DNA of 64,000 nt from DASUPK01 sp963736685 (GTDB lineage Bacteria; Actinomycetota; Thermoleophilia; Solirubrobacterales; 70-9). Numbering within the stretch: the first letter of the stretch is position 1; each line of letters begins with the position of its first letter. The notes under the pieces are model-generated. The model was not told where the DNA came from. It worked only from the letters and a program-made list of their open reading frames with translations, and made no database searches. Location of the stretch: NCBI GenBank assembly GCA_963736685.1, contig CAVTPZ010000017.1, positions 186,001 to 250,000 on the forward strand. The letters run 5' to 3'. A program made the translations under genes and the position numbers. This document shows, piece by piece, positions 42,427 to 51,971 of this stretch.

Positions 42427-43383
42427 CTAGCTCTCCTTGTCCAGCTCGATCAGAGCCATCGCCGCCGCTCCGATCATCCCCGCCTCCGGCCCCAGCTCCG
42501 CCAGGTGAACGGGAGCCCGGTTCATCGGGGGCAACGCGCGCGAGACGAGCTCCTCTCTCGCGGGGTCGAGCATCAGATCCCCCACGACCGAGACACCGCC
42601 GCCGATCACGAAGAGGTCGGGATCGAAGATGTTGGCCAGGCTCGCCAGCGCGACGCCGAGGTGCCGGCCGGCATCAGCCACCACCTCACGGGCGAGCGGA
42701 TCCCCGTTGATCGCCAGCTCGGTCACGGTCTTGCCGACGATCGGCCCCTCGGCAAGCGCCTTGCCCAGCGCCGAGTCGGGATGCTCCTCGGCCGCCTTCC
42801 TGCCCTCCCTGGCGATCGCCGTTCCCGACGCGAACGTCTCCACGCAGCCATGGTTCGGGCAGTTTCCCTGACAGGGGGGGCCGTCCTCTTGGACCACGAT
42901 GTGGCCCAGCTCGGCCGCCGCCCCGGTCGATCCGCGATAGATCTCCCCATCGAGGATGAGACCGCCGCCGACCCCGGTCCCGATGGTCAGCATCACCACG
43001 TTGCGCGCCCCGCGGCCGGCGCCGAAGAGGAATTCGGCGAGGGCCGCCACGTTGGCGTCGTTGTCGATGTAGATCGGCAGGCCGAGCTTCTCCCGCATCA
43101 GGTCCCGCAGCGGCACATCGGAGATCTCGAGGTTTACCGCCTGGATCGCCACACCCCGGTCGTGGTCGATCGTCGCCGGAATCCCCAGGCCGGCACAGAG
43201 CACGTCGGGCCGGGCGTCTCGGGCCTCCACCAGCTCCCTGCCCAGGTCCGCGACGAGCTCGTCCTCGGTGAGCCCGATCGACGGCTCCTGACCCTCGTAA
43301 TGGATGTGCTGGTCGGAGTCCACCACCCCGACGGCCATCTTGGTCCCACCCAGATCGACGCCGATCGTCTCGCGCGGGGTCAA
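42427..43383 (-). CDS. ROK-family sugar kinase (glucokinase-like)
   Basis: About 318 aa. The open frame runs on upstream without an ATG or GTG in a credible place; the TTG at 43383 (read as MTPRETIGVDLGGTKMAVGV) is the best start. Motifs: IGVDLGGTKMAVGVVD (ATP phosphate 1), LCAGLGIPATID, IDNDANVAALAEF, TIGTGVGGGLILDGEIYRG, ELGHIVVQEDGPPCQGNCPNHGCVET (ROK zinc site CxCGxxGCxE variant CPNHGCVE), and VIGGGVSVVG. Likely polyphosphate/ATP glucokinase-type. Divergent from the LytR-CpsA-Psr gene, 48 bases apart. Confidence 0.88.
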   Translation of the reverse strand: MTPRETIGVDLGGTKMAVGVVDSDQHIHYEGQEPSIGLTEDELVADLGRELVEARDARPDVLCAGLGIPATIDHDRGVAIQAVNLEISDVPLRDLMREKLGLPIYIDNDANVAALAEFLFGAGRGARNVVMLTIGTGVGGGLILDGEIYRGSTGAAAELGHIVVQEDGPPCQGNCPNHGCVETFASGTAIAREGRKAAEEHPDSALGKALAEGPIVGKTVTELAINGDPLAREVVADAGRHLGVALASLANIFDPDLFVIGGGVSVVGDLMLDPAREELVSRALPPMNRAPVHLAELGPEAGMIGAAAMALIELDKES

Positions 43384-43431
43384 GAGGACGTAAAGGGGTC
43401 TGGCGGCGGCATGCGTAACTATTGATATCCC

Positions 43432-44815
43432 ATGTCTCCGCAGGGAGATGACCGGCCGCCCAAGCGGCCCGAGGGCTCGGGGGGCGGCGGGAAGCCCGAC
43501 GAGCCGAAGAAGCCTGGTGCCTCCGGGGCTAAAGGCAAGCCTGAAAAGGGCAAGAAGCCGGAGTACACCGTCTATGGGCGAGGTGGCCGAGGGGGCCAGA
43601 AGCGTCCTGCTTCGCAGCAGAAGAAGCCCACCGGGAAGGGCGGCAGCGGTGGCAGGGGCGAGAAGCCTCCGTACACCGTCTATCGCGCCCGGCCCAGCCT
43701 GCGGGACCGGCTTCGCAAGCCGAGCCTGGAGAGCATCCGCCGCGATTCGGGCGGACGCGGCGGCATTCGCGGGTTCTTCGGGAGGCTCACCGGGGGCAAG
43801 CGGCCCTGGCTGCGCTGGATCCTGATCTTCGCGGTCGGCTGGCTCCTGCTCAGCTTCATCACCTTTGCGATCTCGGCGCAGATCCAGAAGGGCAAGCTGC
43901 CTCAGTCCGCGAAGGACGCGCTGAAGGGCGGTCCGGCGGTGCTGGCAGGGCAGAACATCCTCATCCTCGGCGGCGACCGCCGGGGGAAGACACAGCACAA
44001 CGCCAACGGCTCAGAGGGCCAGGGGCCGCCGCGCGCCGACACGATCATGGTGCTGCACGCGTCGCTCACGTCGTTCCGCAAGCTCTCGATCCCCCGTGAC
44101 AGCTACGCGGCGATCCCGAACTGCGGCTCCCAGAAGATCAACGCCTCCCTCGCCTGCAACACCCGCAGCCCCAACGGGAACCCGGCCGAGACCATCAAGA
44201 CGGTGGAGGACTTCCTCGGGATCGACATCAACCACATCGTGATCGTCGACTTCGACGGCTTCGCGAGCTTCATCAACACCCTTGGCGGCGTGACGATCAA
44301 CGTCCCGGATACGAACGGCAAGCAGGACGGCGCTGTCGTCTGCGGCGACGTCGACGGCGGCAAGAAGCAGGGCGGCGTCTCCCTCAAGCTCCCTCCGGGT
44401 GACATCACCCTGCAGGGCGACAAGGCCCTGGCCTACGCCCGGATCCGGCACAACAACTGCGATCCATCCGAAGACGACCGCGACCGGGCGGCGCGCCAGC
44501 AGGCCGTGCTCAGACGCGATCAAGGGACGGCTCACCAGCGTCACCCGGTTCCCCTACAACTTCCTGAAGGGGCCCTGGATCGGCTGGAACGCGCCCAAGG
44601 CCTTCATCAGCGACATGGGCGGCTTCACGCTCCCGCAGGTCGCCATCGCCGCCATCCTCGGGGGCAACGGGGACACGAACGTGCTCGGCAGCGACAAGGC
44701 CGGGGTCGGGGTCGGCCCGGAGGGCAGCCTCGAGATCCCGCAGGGAGCCTGCGACGAGGCCGTCAAGAAGCTGCTCGGCGGCGATCCCCCGCGCCGGCCG
44801 GCCTGCTCGCCCTAG
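43432..44815 (+). pseudogene. LytR-CpsA-Psr cell-wall ligase with a frameshift
   Basis: Reads in one frame from ATG 43432 to about 44510, then continues in the next frame (SDAIKGRLTSVTRFPYNFLK ... GGDPPRRPACSP) to 44815. The junction is in the GTGCTCAGACGCG stretch; one base too many or two too few would explain it. The N-terminus is a cytoplasmic, Lys/Gly/Pro-rich region with two similar patches, PEYTVYGRG and PPYTVYRAR. A TM helix (WLRWILIFAVGWLLLSFITF) follows, then the LCP domain (LILGGDRRGKTQ, RADTIMVLHA, LSIPRDSY, LGIDINHIVIVDF, ALAYARIRHNNCD). LCP enzymes move polyprenyl-linked polymers onto peptidoglycan. Either a genuine frameshift or a base-calling error. Confidence 0.8.
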
Positions 44816-44892
44816 GGGCGGGCATGCCCTGCTCGCCGAAATAGCGGCGGTCCTGCTTCCAGATGCGGTGGCTTGGATTGCGTGGTGACTAC

Positions 44893-45210
44893 TCAGTCGC
44901 CCGAGCCGGGGCTCGACTTCGCTTTGTCGGCGCCGTTCGAGCTCGACTTCTCGGTGCCCGAGTCCGTGCCTGACGAATCCGAGCCGCCATCGCCGGAGGA
45001 TGAGTCGCCATCCGAGCCCGACGATGTCTTGCTCTTGCTCTTGTAGTCGGTCGAGTAGAAGCCCGATCCCTTGAAGTGCACCGCGACCGGGTGAAAGACC
45101 CGCTCGACGGGCGCGCCGCAGACCTCGCAGATCTCGACGGGGTCGTCGGACATGCTCTGGATCACCTCGAAGGTATGTCCGTTCTCACAGCGGTATTCGT
45201 AGATCGGCAT
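44893..45210 (-). CDS. FmdB/regulatory zinc-ribbon family protein
   Basis: 105 aa from ATG 45210 (MPIYEYRCENGHTFEV). Zinc-ribbon protein: YRCENGH, then ICEVCGAPVERVFHPVAVHFKGSGFYSTDY. Usual members have C-x-x-C-G-H in the first knuckle; here only one Cys with His (C-E-N-G-H) precedes the intact C-x-x-C, so the metal site is Cys3His or partial. C-terminal 50 residues are Ser/Gly/Asp low complexity. Widespread family, precise role unknown. Confidence 0.85.
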   Translation of the reverse strand: MPIYEYRCENGHTFEVIQSMSDDPVEICEVCGAPVERVFHPVAVHFKGSGFYSTDYKSKSKTSSGSDGDSSSGDGGSDSSGTDSGTEKSSSNGADKAKSSPGSGD

Positions 45211-45268
45211 CGGAGGCAAGAGGGTAGTGGGCGGCCGGGATTGCCGCCCGAGCAGACGAGAGCCGCCG

Positions 45269-48200
45269 TCAGCCGGCCGGTCCGAAGACCGACGCGTCAA
45301 AGAACGAGAACCCCCACTGGGTCGCGCGGGTCAGACCCAGGACCCGGACGTAGCGCGCACTCCTGGCGGTGAAGGTGGTCGTCTTCGGACCCGGGACGGA
45401 GTCGGTCACGTCGGCGGCCTGGGTGAAGTTGGTGCCGTCGGTGGAGGTCTGGATCAGGTAATGCGCGGCGAACGCCGACTCCCAGTTGAGCTTCACCGTG
45501 TCGACCTGCTGGGCGCTTCCCAGGTCGACCTGCCACCACTGGTTGTCCGAGAACGCGGAGCTCCAGCGGGTGCCCGAGTTGCCGTCGTTGGCCTTGCCCG
45601 GCTCCAGGCCGGGTGCCTCGACGCTCAGCGAGCTGGCGGGCTTGTTGAGGGCCAGGTCGCTGCCCGGTGGGGGCTGCGAGGGTCCGTAGACCTCGGCGTC
45701 GAAGAACGAGTAGCCCCACTGCGTCGCCCGGGTCACCCCCAGCACCCGGACGTAGCGAGCGTCTCGAGCGGCGAAGGTGGTGGTCTGGACGCCCGGGCTG
45801 GCGATGTTCACGTCCGCGGCGTCGGTGAAGTTGGTGCCGTCGGTGGAGGTCTGGATCTTGTAGTGGCTCGCATAGGCGGACTCCCAGTTGAGCCTCACCT
45901 GGTTGACCTGCTGGACGCTTCCCAGGTCGACCTGCCACCACTGGTTGTCCGAGAACGCAGAGCTCCAGCGGGTGCCCGAGTTGCCGTCGTTGGCCTTGCC
46001 CGGCTCGAGTCCGGTTCCCTCCACGCTGGAGGCGGAGCTGGGCCGGTTCAGCGCCAGGTCGCTGCCGGGAGGCGGCGGCGGCGTGCTGTCGTAGGTCGCC
46101 GTCAGGGTCTGGCTCTGATTGGCGATGACGGTGTGGCTGGCGGCGCCAAGGTCGGACCATGAGGCGAAGGAGAAGGCGCTCCCGTTCAGGGTCTGCGGGG
46201 TCGGTGCGATCACGACGTTCTGGGATCCCTGGATGACCGTGCAGACCCAGGGGGCCGTCGCCGTCTTCGAGTTGACGCCGAGCTGCAGGCCGGCCGGCAC
46301 AGAGGTCACGGTGAGATCGACGGTCTTGGGGTTCACGATCACCGACTCGACATCCGTCAGCCCGCCCGAGTCGGTCACGGTCAGCCTCAACTCGAGGTTC
46401 GAGGGGTACTCATGGTCCGGTGCGATGAGCGACCCAGTCGGTCCGATGAAGTCCTGCACGAAATGCTGATGGCAGTTGCTCGGGCAGTGGTTGATGATCT
46501 CCTGCCAGTGGTACGCGGAGGCCGGGAGCGTCTCCTGGGAGTCGGTGGCCGTCGCGGCGAAGTCGATCGGGTCGCCGACCTTCCAGGTCAGGCTCGGGGA
46601 CGGAGCGGTGATCGTGGCGCTCGGCGGGGTGTTGCCGGAGTGGATCGCGACTGAGTCCGTGTCAGAGGCTCCGTGCGGATCGGTGACCTTGACCGTGGCC
46701 GTGTAGTCGCCGGCGGGGTAGATGAAGTTGACGCGTCGACTGGTTGCCGTCGTCGAACTGGCCGTCGCCATCGGCGTCCCAGGCGTAGGTGAGAGTGCCG
46801 GCGGCATCGTCGGGATCGGTCGAGCCCGTGGCGCTGAGTTGGACGTTGAGCGGAGCGGCGCCGCTGCTCGGGGTGGCGGTCGCGACCGCGTTCGGCGGCT
46901 GGTTCGGGGGTGGGCCGGCCGGCCCGTAGACCTGGGCGTCCAAGAACGAGAAGCCCTACTGGGTGGCGCGGGTCAGACCCAGTACCCGGACGTAGCGCGC
47001 ACTGCTGGCGGTGAAGGTGGTCGTCTTCGGACCCGGAGCCGGAGTCCGTCACGTCGGCGGCCTGGGTGAAGTTGGTGCCGTCGGTGGAGGTCTGGATCAG
47101 GTAGTGCGTGGCGAACGCCGACTCCCAGTTGAGCTTCACCGTGTCGACCTGCTGGGCGCTTCCCAGGTCGACCTGCCACCACTGGTTGTCCGAGAACGCG
47201 GAGCTCCAGCGGGTGCCCGAGTTGCCGTCGTTGGCCTTGCCCGGCTCCAGGCCGGCTGCCTCGACGCTCAGCGAGCTGGCGGGCTTGTTGAGGGCCAGGT
47301 CGCTGCCCGGTGGCGGCTGCTGCTGCGACGGCCCGTAGACCTCCGCGTCCCAGAACGAGTAGCCCACGCGGTGGCCCGGGTCACCCCCAGCACCCGGACG
47401 TAGCGAGCGTCTCGAGCGGCGAAGGTGGTGCTCTGGGCGCCCGAGCTGGCGATGTTCACGTCCGCGGCCTCGGTGAAGTTGGTGCCGTCGGTGGACGTCT
47501 GGATCTTGTAGTGGCTCGCGTAGGCGGACTCCCAGTTGAGCCTCACCTGGCTGACCTGCTGGACGCTTCCCAGGTCGACCTGCCACCACTGGTTGTCCGA
47601 GAAGCTGAGCTCCAGCGGGTTCCCGAGTTACCGTCGTTGGCCTTGTCCGGCTCGAGCCCAGCCGCCTCCACGCTGGAGGACGGAGGCGGGCCGGTTCAGC
47701 GCCAGGTCGTTGCCAGGAGGCGGGGGCGGCGGGTTGGTTGGCGATGATCCGGTGGATCGTGCCCCCGTCGAGGTCGGCGTAGTAGAGGTCGCCCTGTGGA
47801 CCGACCGCGAGCTTGACGGGGCCGGCGGCTCCGGCGTCGAAGGTCTGGATGTTGGACGGGTCCGGGAGGCCGTTTGTCCCGGGGAACATCACCCAGATGC
47901 ACTCGACGCGAGTAGTCGGCGAAGAAGAGGGCGCCGTTGTAAGCCGTCGGGTAGGAGCCGGCCTGAGAGAAAGCCATGCCCGAGATCGACGAGCTCCCGG
48001 TGGGACAGTTCTCGCCGTTGACCACCTGGGCACCGTGGTTGTACGCGTAATACGGCGCCACCACTCCGCCGCTGGCGTAGAGCGTCTCGCAGAGGTTGAG
48101 GTCGGCGGTGTCGAAGGACAGATGGGTGCCGGCCCCCTCATAGCAGGGCCAGCCGAAGTTGTCTGCGGTGGAGTCGGCCGGGGTGAGGAGCCTGTCGATC

Positions 48201-49160
48201 TCCTCCCAGGTGCTCTTCGCCGACGTCGCCCGCCCAAACCTCGTTCGTGCCCGGCCGCATCGTGAACCTGAACGGGTTACGCAAGCCGAAGCCGACGATC
48301 CGGCGCTGGTTGGCGTCGGAGCTGGCGCTGAAGGGATTGTCCGAGAGCCCTGCGCCGGTGTCCGGATCTAGGCGGAGGATGGAGCCGTCCAGGCCCGTCG
48401 GGTCAAAGGTGGTCCGCGCGTCCTGGCTGCGCAGCGATCCGCCCTCGGCAGTCGGCGGGCTGAGCGCGGTCCCGACGGGACTCGGGGGGTCGCCGCAGGG
48501 GTTGACGGGATTCCCGGCCTGGCCCCAGTCGGGGAAGGCGAAGCTCGCACCCTCGCCTCCGCTTACGTAGAGCTCTCCGTCGGCGCCGAACGCGAGGTCG
48601 CCGATCGAGTGGCTCGGGTATTGCTGGCACCAGTCGGTGATCAGATTGGTCTGCGCGGCCGACACGTTGCCGCTGATCGTCAGCCGTGGCGAGCCGACCG
48701 GTGACCACACAGCCGTCCGTGTTCGGGCCGGGCGGGGTGGGACACGGATCGGAGTCAACGCCGGGCGTTCCCCAGCGCGGTGAGTTGCCGCCAGGCACTG
48801 CGTCTCGCGTGTAGAGGACGTAGAGGTAGGGACGTGTCGGGAACTGGGGGTCGAGAGCCATGCCGAGCAGGCCCCGGTCCCAGAAGTTGTAGACATCGGT
48901 GCGCAGGTCGGCGACGATCGTGGGCGTGTTGTCATTGAGATCGTCGAACTCCTTGATCAGGCCGCTCTTCTCGGCGACGAAGATGCGGCCATCGGGCGCG
49001 AAGGAGAAGGCTCGTCGGTTGCGTCAGGCCCGAGAGGGCCACGGTGTCCTGGAAGCCGCTCGGAACGGTGCCCGCGCTGGCGGGCGCAGCACCGACCAAC
49101 AGGCAAGCCACGGCGACGAGCAGGCCGGCGAGCGCGCCCCGCCGAATGGGTCTTGCATTG
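45269..49160 (-). pseudogene. Broken PQQ sugar-dehydrogenase/PKD/discoidin multidomain secreted protein
   Basis: Conceptual 1290-codon gene in pieces across all three minus frames. In order from the 5' end: signal peptide (ALAGLLVAVACLLVGAAPAS, about 49130); soluble glucose/sorbosone dehydrogenase-like beta-propeller (FSFAPDGRIFVAE, GLLGMALDPQFPTRPYLYV, GDLAFGADGELYVSGG, GFGLRNPFRFTM, GALFFADYS, GDLYYADLDGGTIHRI; about 49020-47750); two discoidin (F5/8C) domains (47700-46930); a PKD domain (YAWDADGDGQFDDG ... YPAGDYTATVKV); a second Ig-like region; and two more discoidin domains (46060-45270). Frame changes occur near 49020, 48710, 48210, 47910, 47715, 47615, 47365, 47035 and 46740. Around 46955 a TGG present in the other copy is TAG. 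Sugar-binding and oxidising exoenzyme in its intact form. Confidence 0.75.
45270..47700 (-). repeat. Duplicated pair of discoidin-domain segments
   Basis: Four ~380-base units encode F5/8C domains: 47700-47330, 47320-46930, 46060-45690 and 45670-45270. The first resembles the third and the second the fourth so closely (for example LEPGKANDGNSGTRWSSAF then DNQWWQVDLGS in all) that a two-domain block was duplicated recently, with PKD/Ig sequence between. Confidence 0.85.
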
Positions 49161-49298
49161 GCGATTGCGCGAGTTCGAAACGGTGCGGACCACCGCCTAT
49201 TCCTAGTACTTCAGTCCAGACGACGCATCAGTGAATTACCGCAGTCATGGGGCTCCGGCCTGGGCACGCCCGGGGATGGCCCCGAATAGGCTGGAGGC

Positions 49299-50672
49299 AT
49301 GACCGAAGTGGTGACGCTCGACGAGATCGTCGCGCTCTGCAAGCGGCGCGGCTTCATCTTCCCGGCGTCGGAGATCTACGGCGGCTTCGCCAATACCTAC
49401 GACTACGGGCACTACGGCGTGCTCCTCAAGAACAACGTCAAGGGCGAGTGGTGGCGCGCGATGATCCAGGAGCGCGACGACATCGTCGCACTCGACTCGG
49501 CGATCATCCAGAACCCGAAGGTGTGGGAGGCCTCGGGGCACCTCGCCGGCTTCACGGACCCACTGGTCCAGTGTCTGGGCGAGTGCAAGAAGCGTTGGCG
49601 GGAGGACCATGTGCGCGAGCAGGAGCTCGGAGACGAGCACGCGGAGGGCAAGATCGTCTGCCCGCAGTGCGGCGGCGAGCTCTCAGAGCCGCGCCAGTTC
49701 AATCTGATGTTCGAGACCTACGTCGGCCCCGTCCAGGACGAGTCGAACAAGGCCTACCTGCGCCCGGAGACCGCCCAGGGGATCTTCATCAACTTCAAGA
49801 ACGTGCTCAGCTTCGCACGCAAGAAGCCGCCGTTCGGGATCGCGCAGATCGGCAAGTCGTTCCGCAACGAGATCACGCCCGGCAACTTCATCTTCCGCAC
49901 CCTGGAGTTCGAGCAGATGGAGATGGAGTTCTTCGTGCCGCCCGTCGAGGCCTCGCAGTGGCACGAGCGCTGGATGGAGGAGCGGATGCGCTGGTACACC
50001 GACCTCGGCATCCGGCCCGACCAGCTCCGCCTGCGCGCCCACGGCCCCGACGAGCTCTCGCACTACTCCAGCGCGACCTCCGACATCGAGTACCTCTTCC
50101 CGATGGGCTGGTCCGAGCTCGAGGGGATCGCCAACCGCGGCGACTTCGATCTCACCGCCCACGCGAAGCTCTCCGGGGAGAAGCTCGAATACGTCGACTC
50201 CGGCAGCGGGGAGCGCTTCGTCCCCCACGTGATCGAGCCGGCGGCCGGGGTCGACCGGGCGATGCTCTCGTTCATGGTCGACGCCTACGACGTCGAGGAG
50301 GTCGAGGGCCGAGAGAGGACGGTGCTCCGCCTCCACCCGAGGCTCGCGCCTGTCAAGGCGGCGGTGCTGCCCCTGGTCAACAAGGACGGTCAGCCCGAGA
50401 AGGCGCGCGAGATCTATGAGGAGCTGCGCAAGTTGATGTCGACCGAGTACGACACCGGCGGCTCGATCGGCAAGCGGTATCGCCGCCAGGACGAGATCGG
50501 CACCCCCTGGGGCATCACCGTCGACCACCAGACGATGGACGACGACACCGTCACCCTGCGAGACCGCGACTCGCTCGACCAGTCCCGAATCCCGATCTCC
50601 GAGCTGGCCCAGGAGCTCACCCGTCGCCTGGGCGAGCCCTGGACCTCGCCGAAGCTCGGCGCGGCCGCCTAG
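49299..50672 (+). CDS. glyQS: Glycyl-tRNA synthetase (dimeric, eukaryote/actinobacterial type)
   Basis: 457 aa. Class II synthetase: GFIFPASEIYGGFANTYDYG, VCPQCGGELSEPRQFNLMF, YLRPETAQGIFINFKN, QIGKSFRNEITPGNFIFRT (motif 2), FEQMEMEFFV, HYSSATSDIEYLFP, HVIEPAAGVDRAMLSFM (motif 3), and the anticodon-binding domain RLAPVKAAVLPLVNKDG. ATG start at 49299. Complete and clearly functional, immediately beside the broken 45-49 kb gene, so sequence quality is good again here. Confidence 0.97.
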   Translation: MTEVVTLDEIVALCKRRGFIFPASEIYGGFANTYDYGHYGVLLKNNVKGEWWRAMIQERDDIVALDSAIIQNPKVWEASGHLAGFTDPLVQCLGECKKRWREDHVREQELGDEHAEGKIVCPQCGGELSEPRQFNLMFETYVGPVQDESNKAYLRPETAQGIFINFKNVLSFARKKPPFGIAQIGKSFRNEITPGNFIFRTLEFEQMEMEFFVPPVEASQWHERWMEERMRWYTDLGIRPDQLRLRAHGPDELSHYSSATSDIEYLFPMGWSELEGIANRGDFDLTAHAKLSGEKLEYVDSGSGERFVPHVIEPAAGVDRAMLSFMVDAYDVEEVEGRERTVLRLHPRLAPVKAAVLPLVNKDGQPEKAREIYEELRKLMSTEYDTGGSIGKRYRRQDEIGTPWGITVDHQTMDDDTVTLRDRDSLDQSRIPISELAQELTRRLGEPWTSPKLGAAA

Positions 50673-50705
50673 CCCTATCCGCCCCCTTCGGTAGAAGCCA
50701 AGACC

Positions 50706-51971
50706 GTGAGCGCCCGGCGGAGCATCGGCGTGTTCTTCCTCGCCCTGGCGATCACCGGCTGGAACTGCGGCAACGTCGGTCCCGTCGTCGGGCAGCTGAC
50801 GAAGGAATTCGACATCGGCCTCGGCGAGGTCGGGTTGATCTCGGGCGCCTTCTTCTTCGCCGGCTCCGCGGCCGGCAGCCTGATCGGCGCCACCCTCGCA
50901 CGCAAGATCCGGGTGATGGCCGGGATCTGGGCGTGCTGCGCCCTATCCCTGGTCGGCAACGTCATCATCGCCGTCGGGGACAGCGTGGCGGTGCTCTCCG
51001 CCGGCCGGGTCCTCGCCGGTTTCGGCTTCGGGCTGGCAGCGGTCTTCGTCCCGGCCTATGCCCGGGCGACGGGCGGGGTGAAGATGCTCGGACTCTTCGG
51101 GGCCGGGCTCACGCTCGGGGTCGCGGCGGCTCTCCTCCTCGGGAGCGTGCTCGAGGGCGCCGGAGTGGACTGGCGAGTCGCCTTCTGGATCACCGCGGCG
51201 CTTGCGGCGATCGCCCTGCCGATCCTCCCCAACGTCCGGGTCGAGATCCAACGGTCCGCCTCCGAGGGTGAGGGGCTGGCGCGCGAGGCGCTCACCAACC
51301 AGGCCTGGTGGCGGGTGCAGCTGCTCGGGATCACGACCCTCAACCTGCCGCTGATCGTCGGCGCGTGGCTGGTGCACTTCCTGACCACCGACGTGGGACT
51401 ATCGGCGGCCGGGGCCGGGGGGCTCTCCTTCGCGCTCTTCGGGATCTCCGCGGTGATGCGGGACGTCGCGGGGCGGATGACCGCCGGAGGTGCGAGCCCG
51501 GTGATGCTGGTCGTGGTCGGACTCGGCGTGGGGGCGGCCGGCCTGGTGCTGCTCGGCGAGAGCGAATCCGCCGCCGCCGCGCTCGGGGCGATCGTCCTGA
51601 TGGGAGTCGGACTCTCCCTCCCGTACCCCCTCTACTACGACGAGGCCGAGCGCGTTCTCCCCGACCGCCCAATCGGCAGCCTCGGGCTGATGCAGGTCGG
51701 GGCGGGCATCTTCCCGATCCCCGTCATCCCGGCCTTCGGCGCGGCGCTCGCGGCCGGGAACGCGGACATCGCCTTCGCCTCGCTCGCCGCCTTCGCGCTG
51801 CTGACGCTGCTCCTAAACGCCCGGCCTCCGGTCGCGCCGCGGAGAGCGGCCGCGACTGGCTCAAGCCCAGCCGCGGCCGCTCCGCGCTCCGTCAGCCCGT
51901 CGAGACGTGACTGGCAGCCGTGCCGAGCAGCTGCCCGGCGGCGAACGCGCTGGTGCCGAAGGCCGAGTTGA
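50706..51971 (+). CDS. Major facilitator superfamily transporter (CynX/NimT-like)
   Basis: 421 aa, GTG start 34 bases after glyQS. Twelve-helix MFS: ITGWNCGNVGPVVGQLTKEF, GEVGLISGAFFFAGSAAGSLIGATLARKI, GRVLAGFGFGLAAVFVPAYARA, TNQAWWRVQLLGITTLNLP, LPYPLYYDEAERVLPDRPIGSLGLMQVG. Substrate unknown. The last ~45 residues (APRRAAATGSSPAAAAPRSV ... RRRTRW) are basic, unlike MFS tails. They pass through a terminator-like hairpin (51844-51882) and overlap the convergent gene by 80 bases, so the true stop may have been lost. Confidence 0.85.
   Translation: MSARRSIGVFFLALAITGWNCGNVGPVVGQLTKEFDIGLGEVGLISGAFFFAGSAAGSLIGATLARKIRVMAGIWACCALSLVGNVIIAVGDSVAVLSAGRVLAGFGFGLAAVFVPAYARATGGVKMLGLFGAGLTLGVAAALLLGSVLEGAGVDWRVAFWITAALAAIALPILPNVRVEIQRSASEGEGLAREALTNQAWWRVQLLGITTLNLPLIVGAWLVHFLTTDVGLSAAGAGGLSFALFGISAVMRDVAGRMTAGGASPVMLVVVGLGVGAAGLVLLGESESAAAALGAIVLMGVGLSLPYPLYYDEAERVLPDRPIGSLGLMQVGAGIFPIPVIPAFGAALAAGNADIAFASLAAFALLTLLLNARPPVAPRRAAATGSSPAAAAPRSVSPSRRDWQPCRAAARRRTRWCRRPS
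51844..51882. terminator. Bidirectional terminator-like hairpin inside the MFS 3' end
   Basis: Perfect 11-base arms GAGCGGCCGCG (51844-51854) and CGCGGCCGCTC (51872-51882), with further inner pairing CTGG/CCAG. Positioned where transcripts of the MFS gene and the convergent 51892 gene would be expected to end. Confidence 0.6.

Noticed and set aside
44500..44520. Programmed ribosomal frameshift in the LCP gene
   Set aside because: No slippery heptamer or downstream pseudoknot is evident and the next large gene is also frame-broken, so error or decay is more likely.
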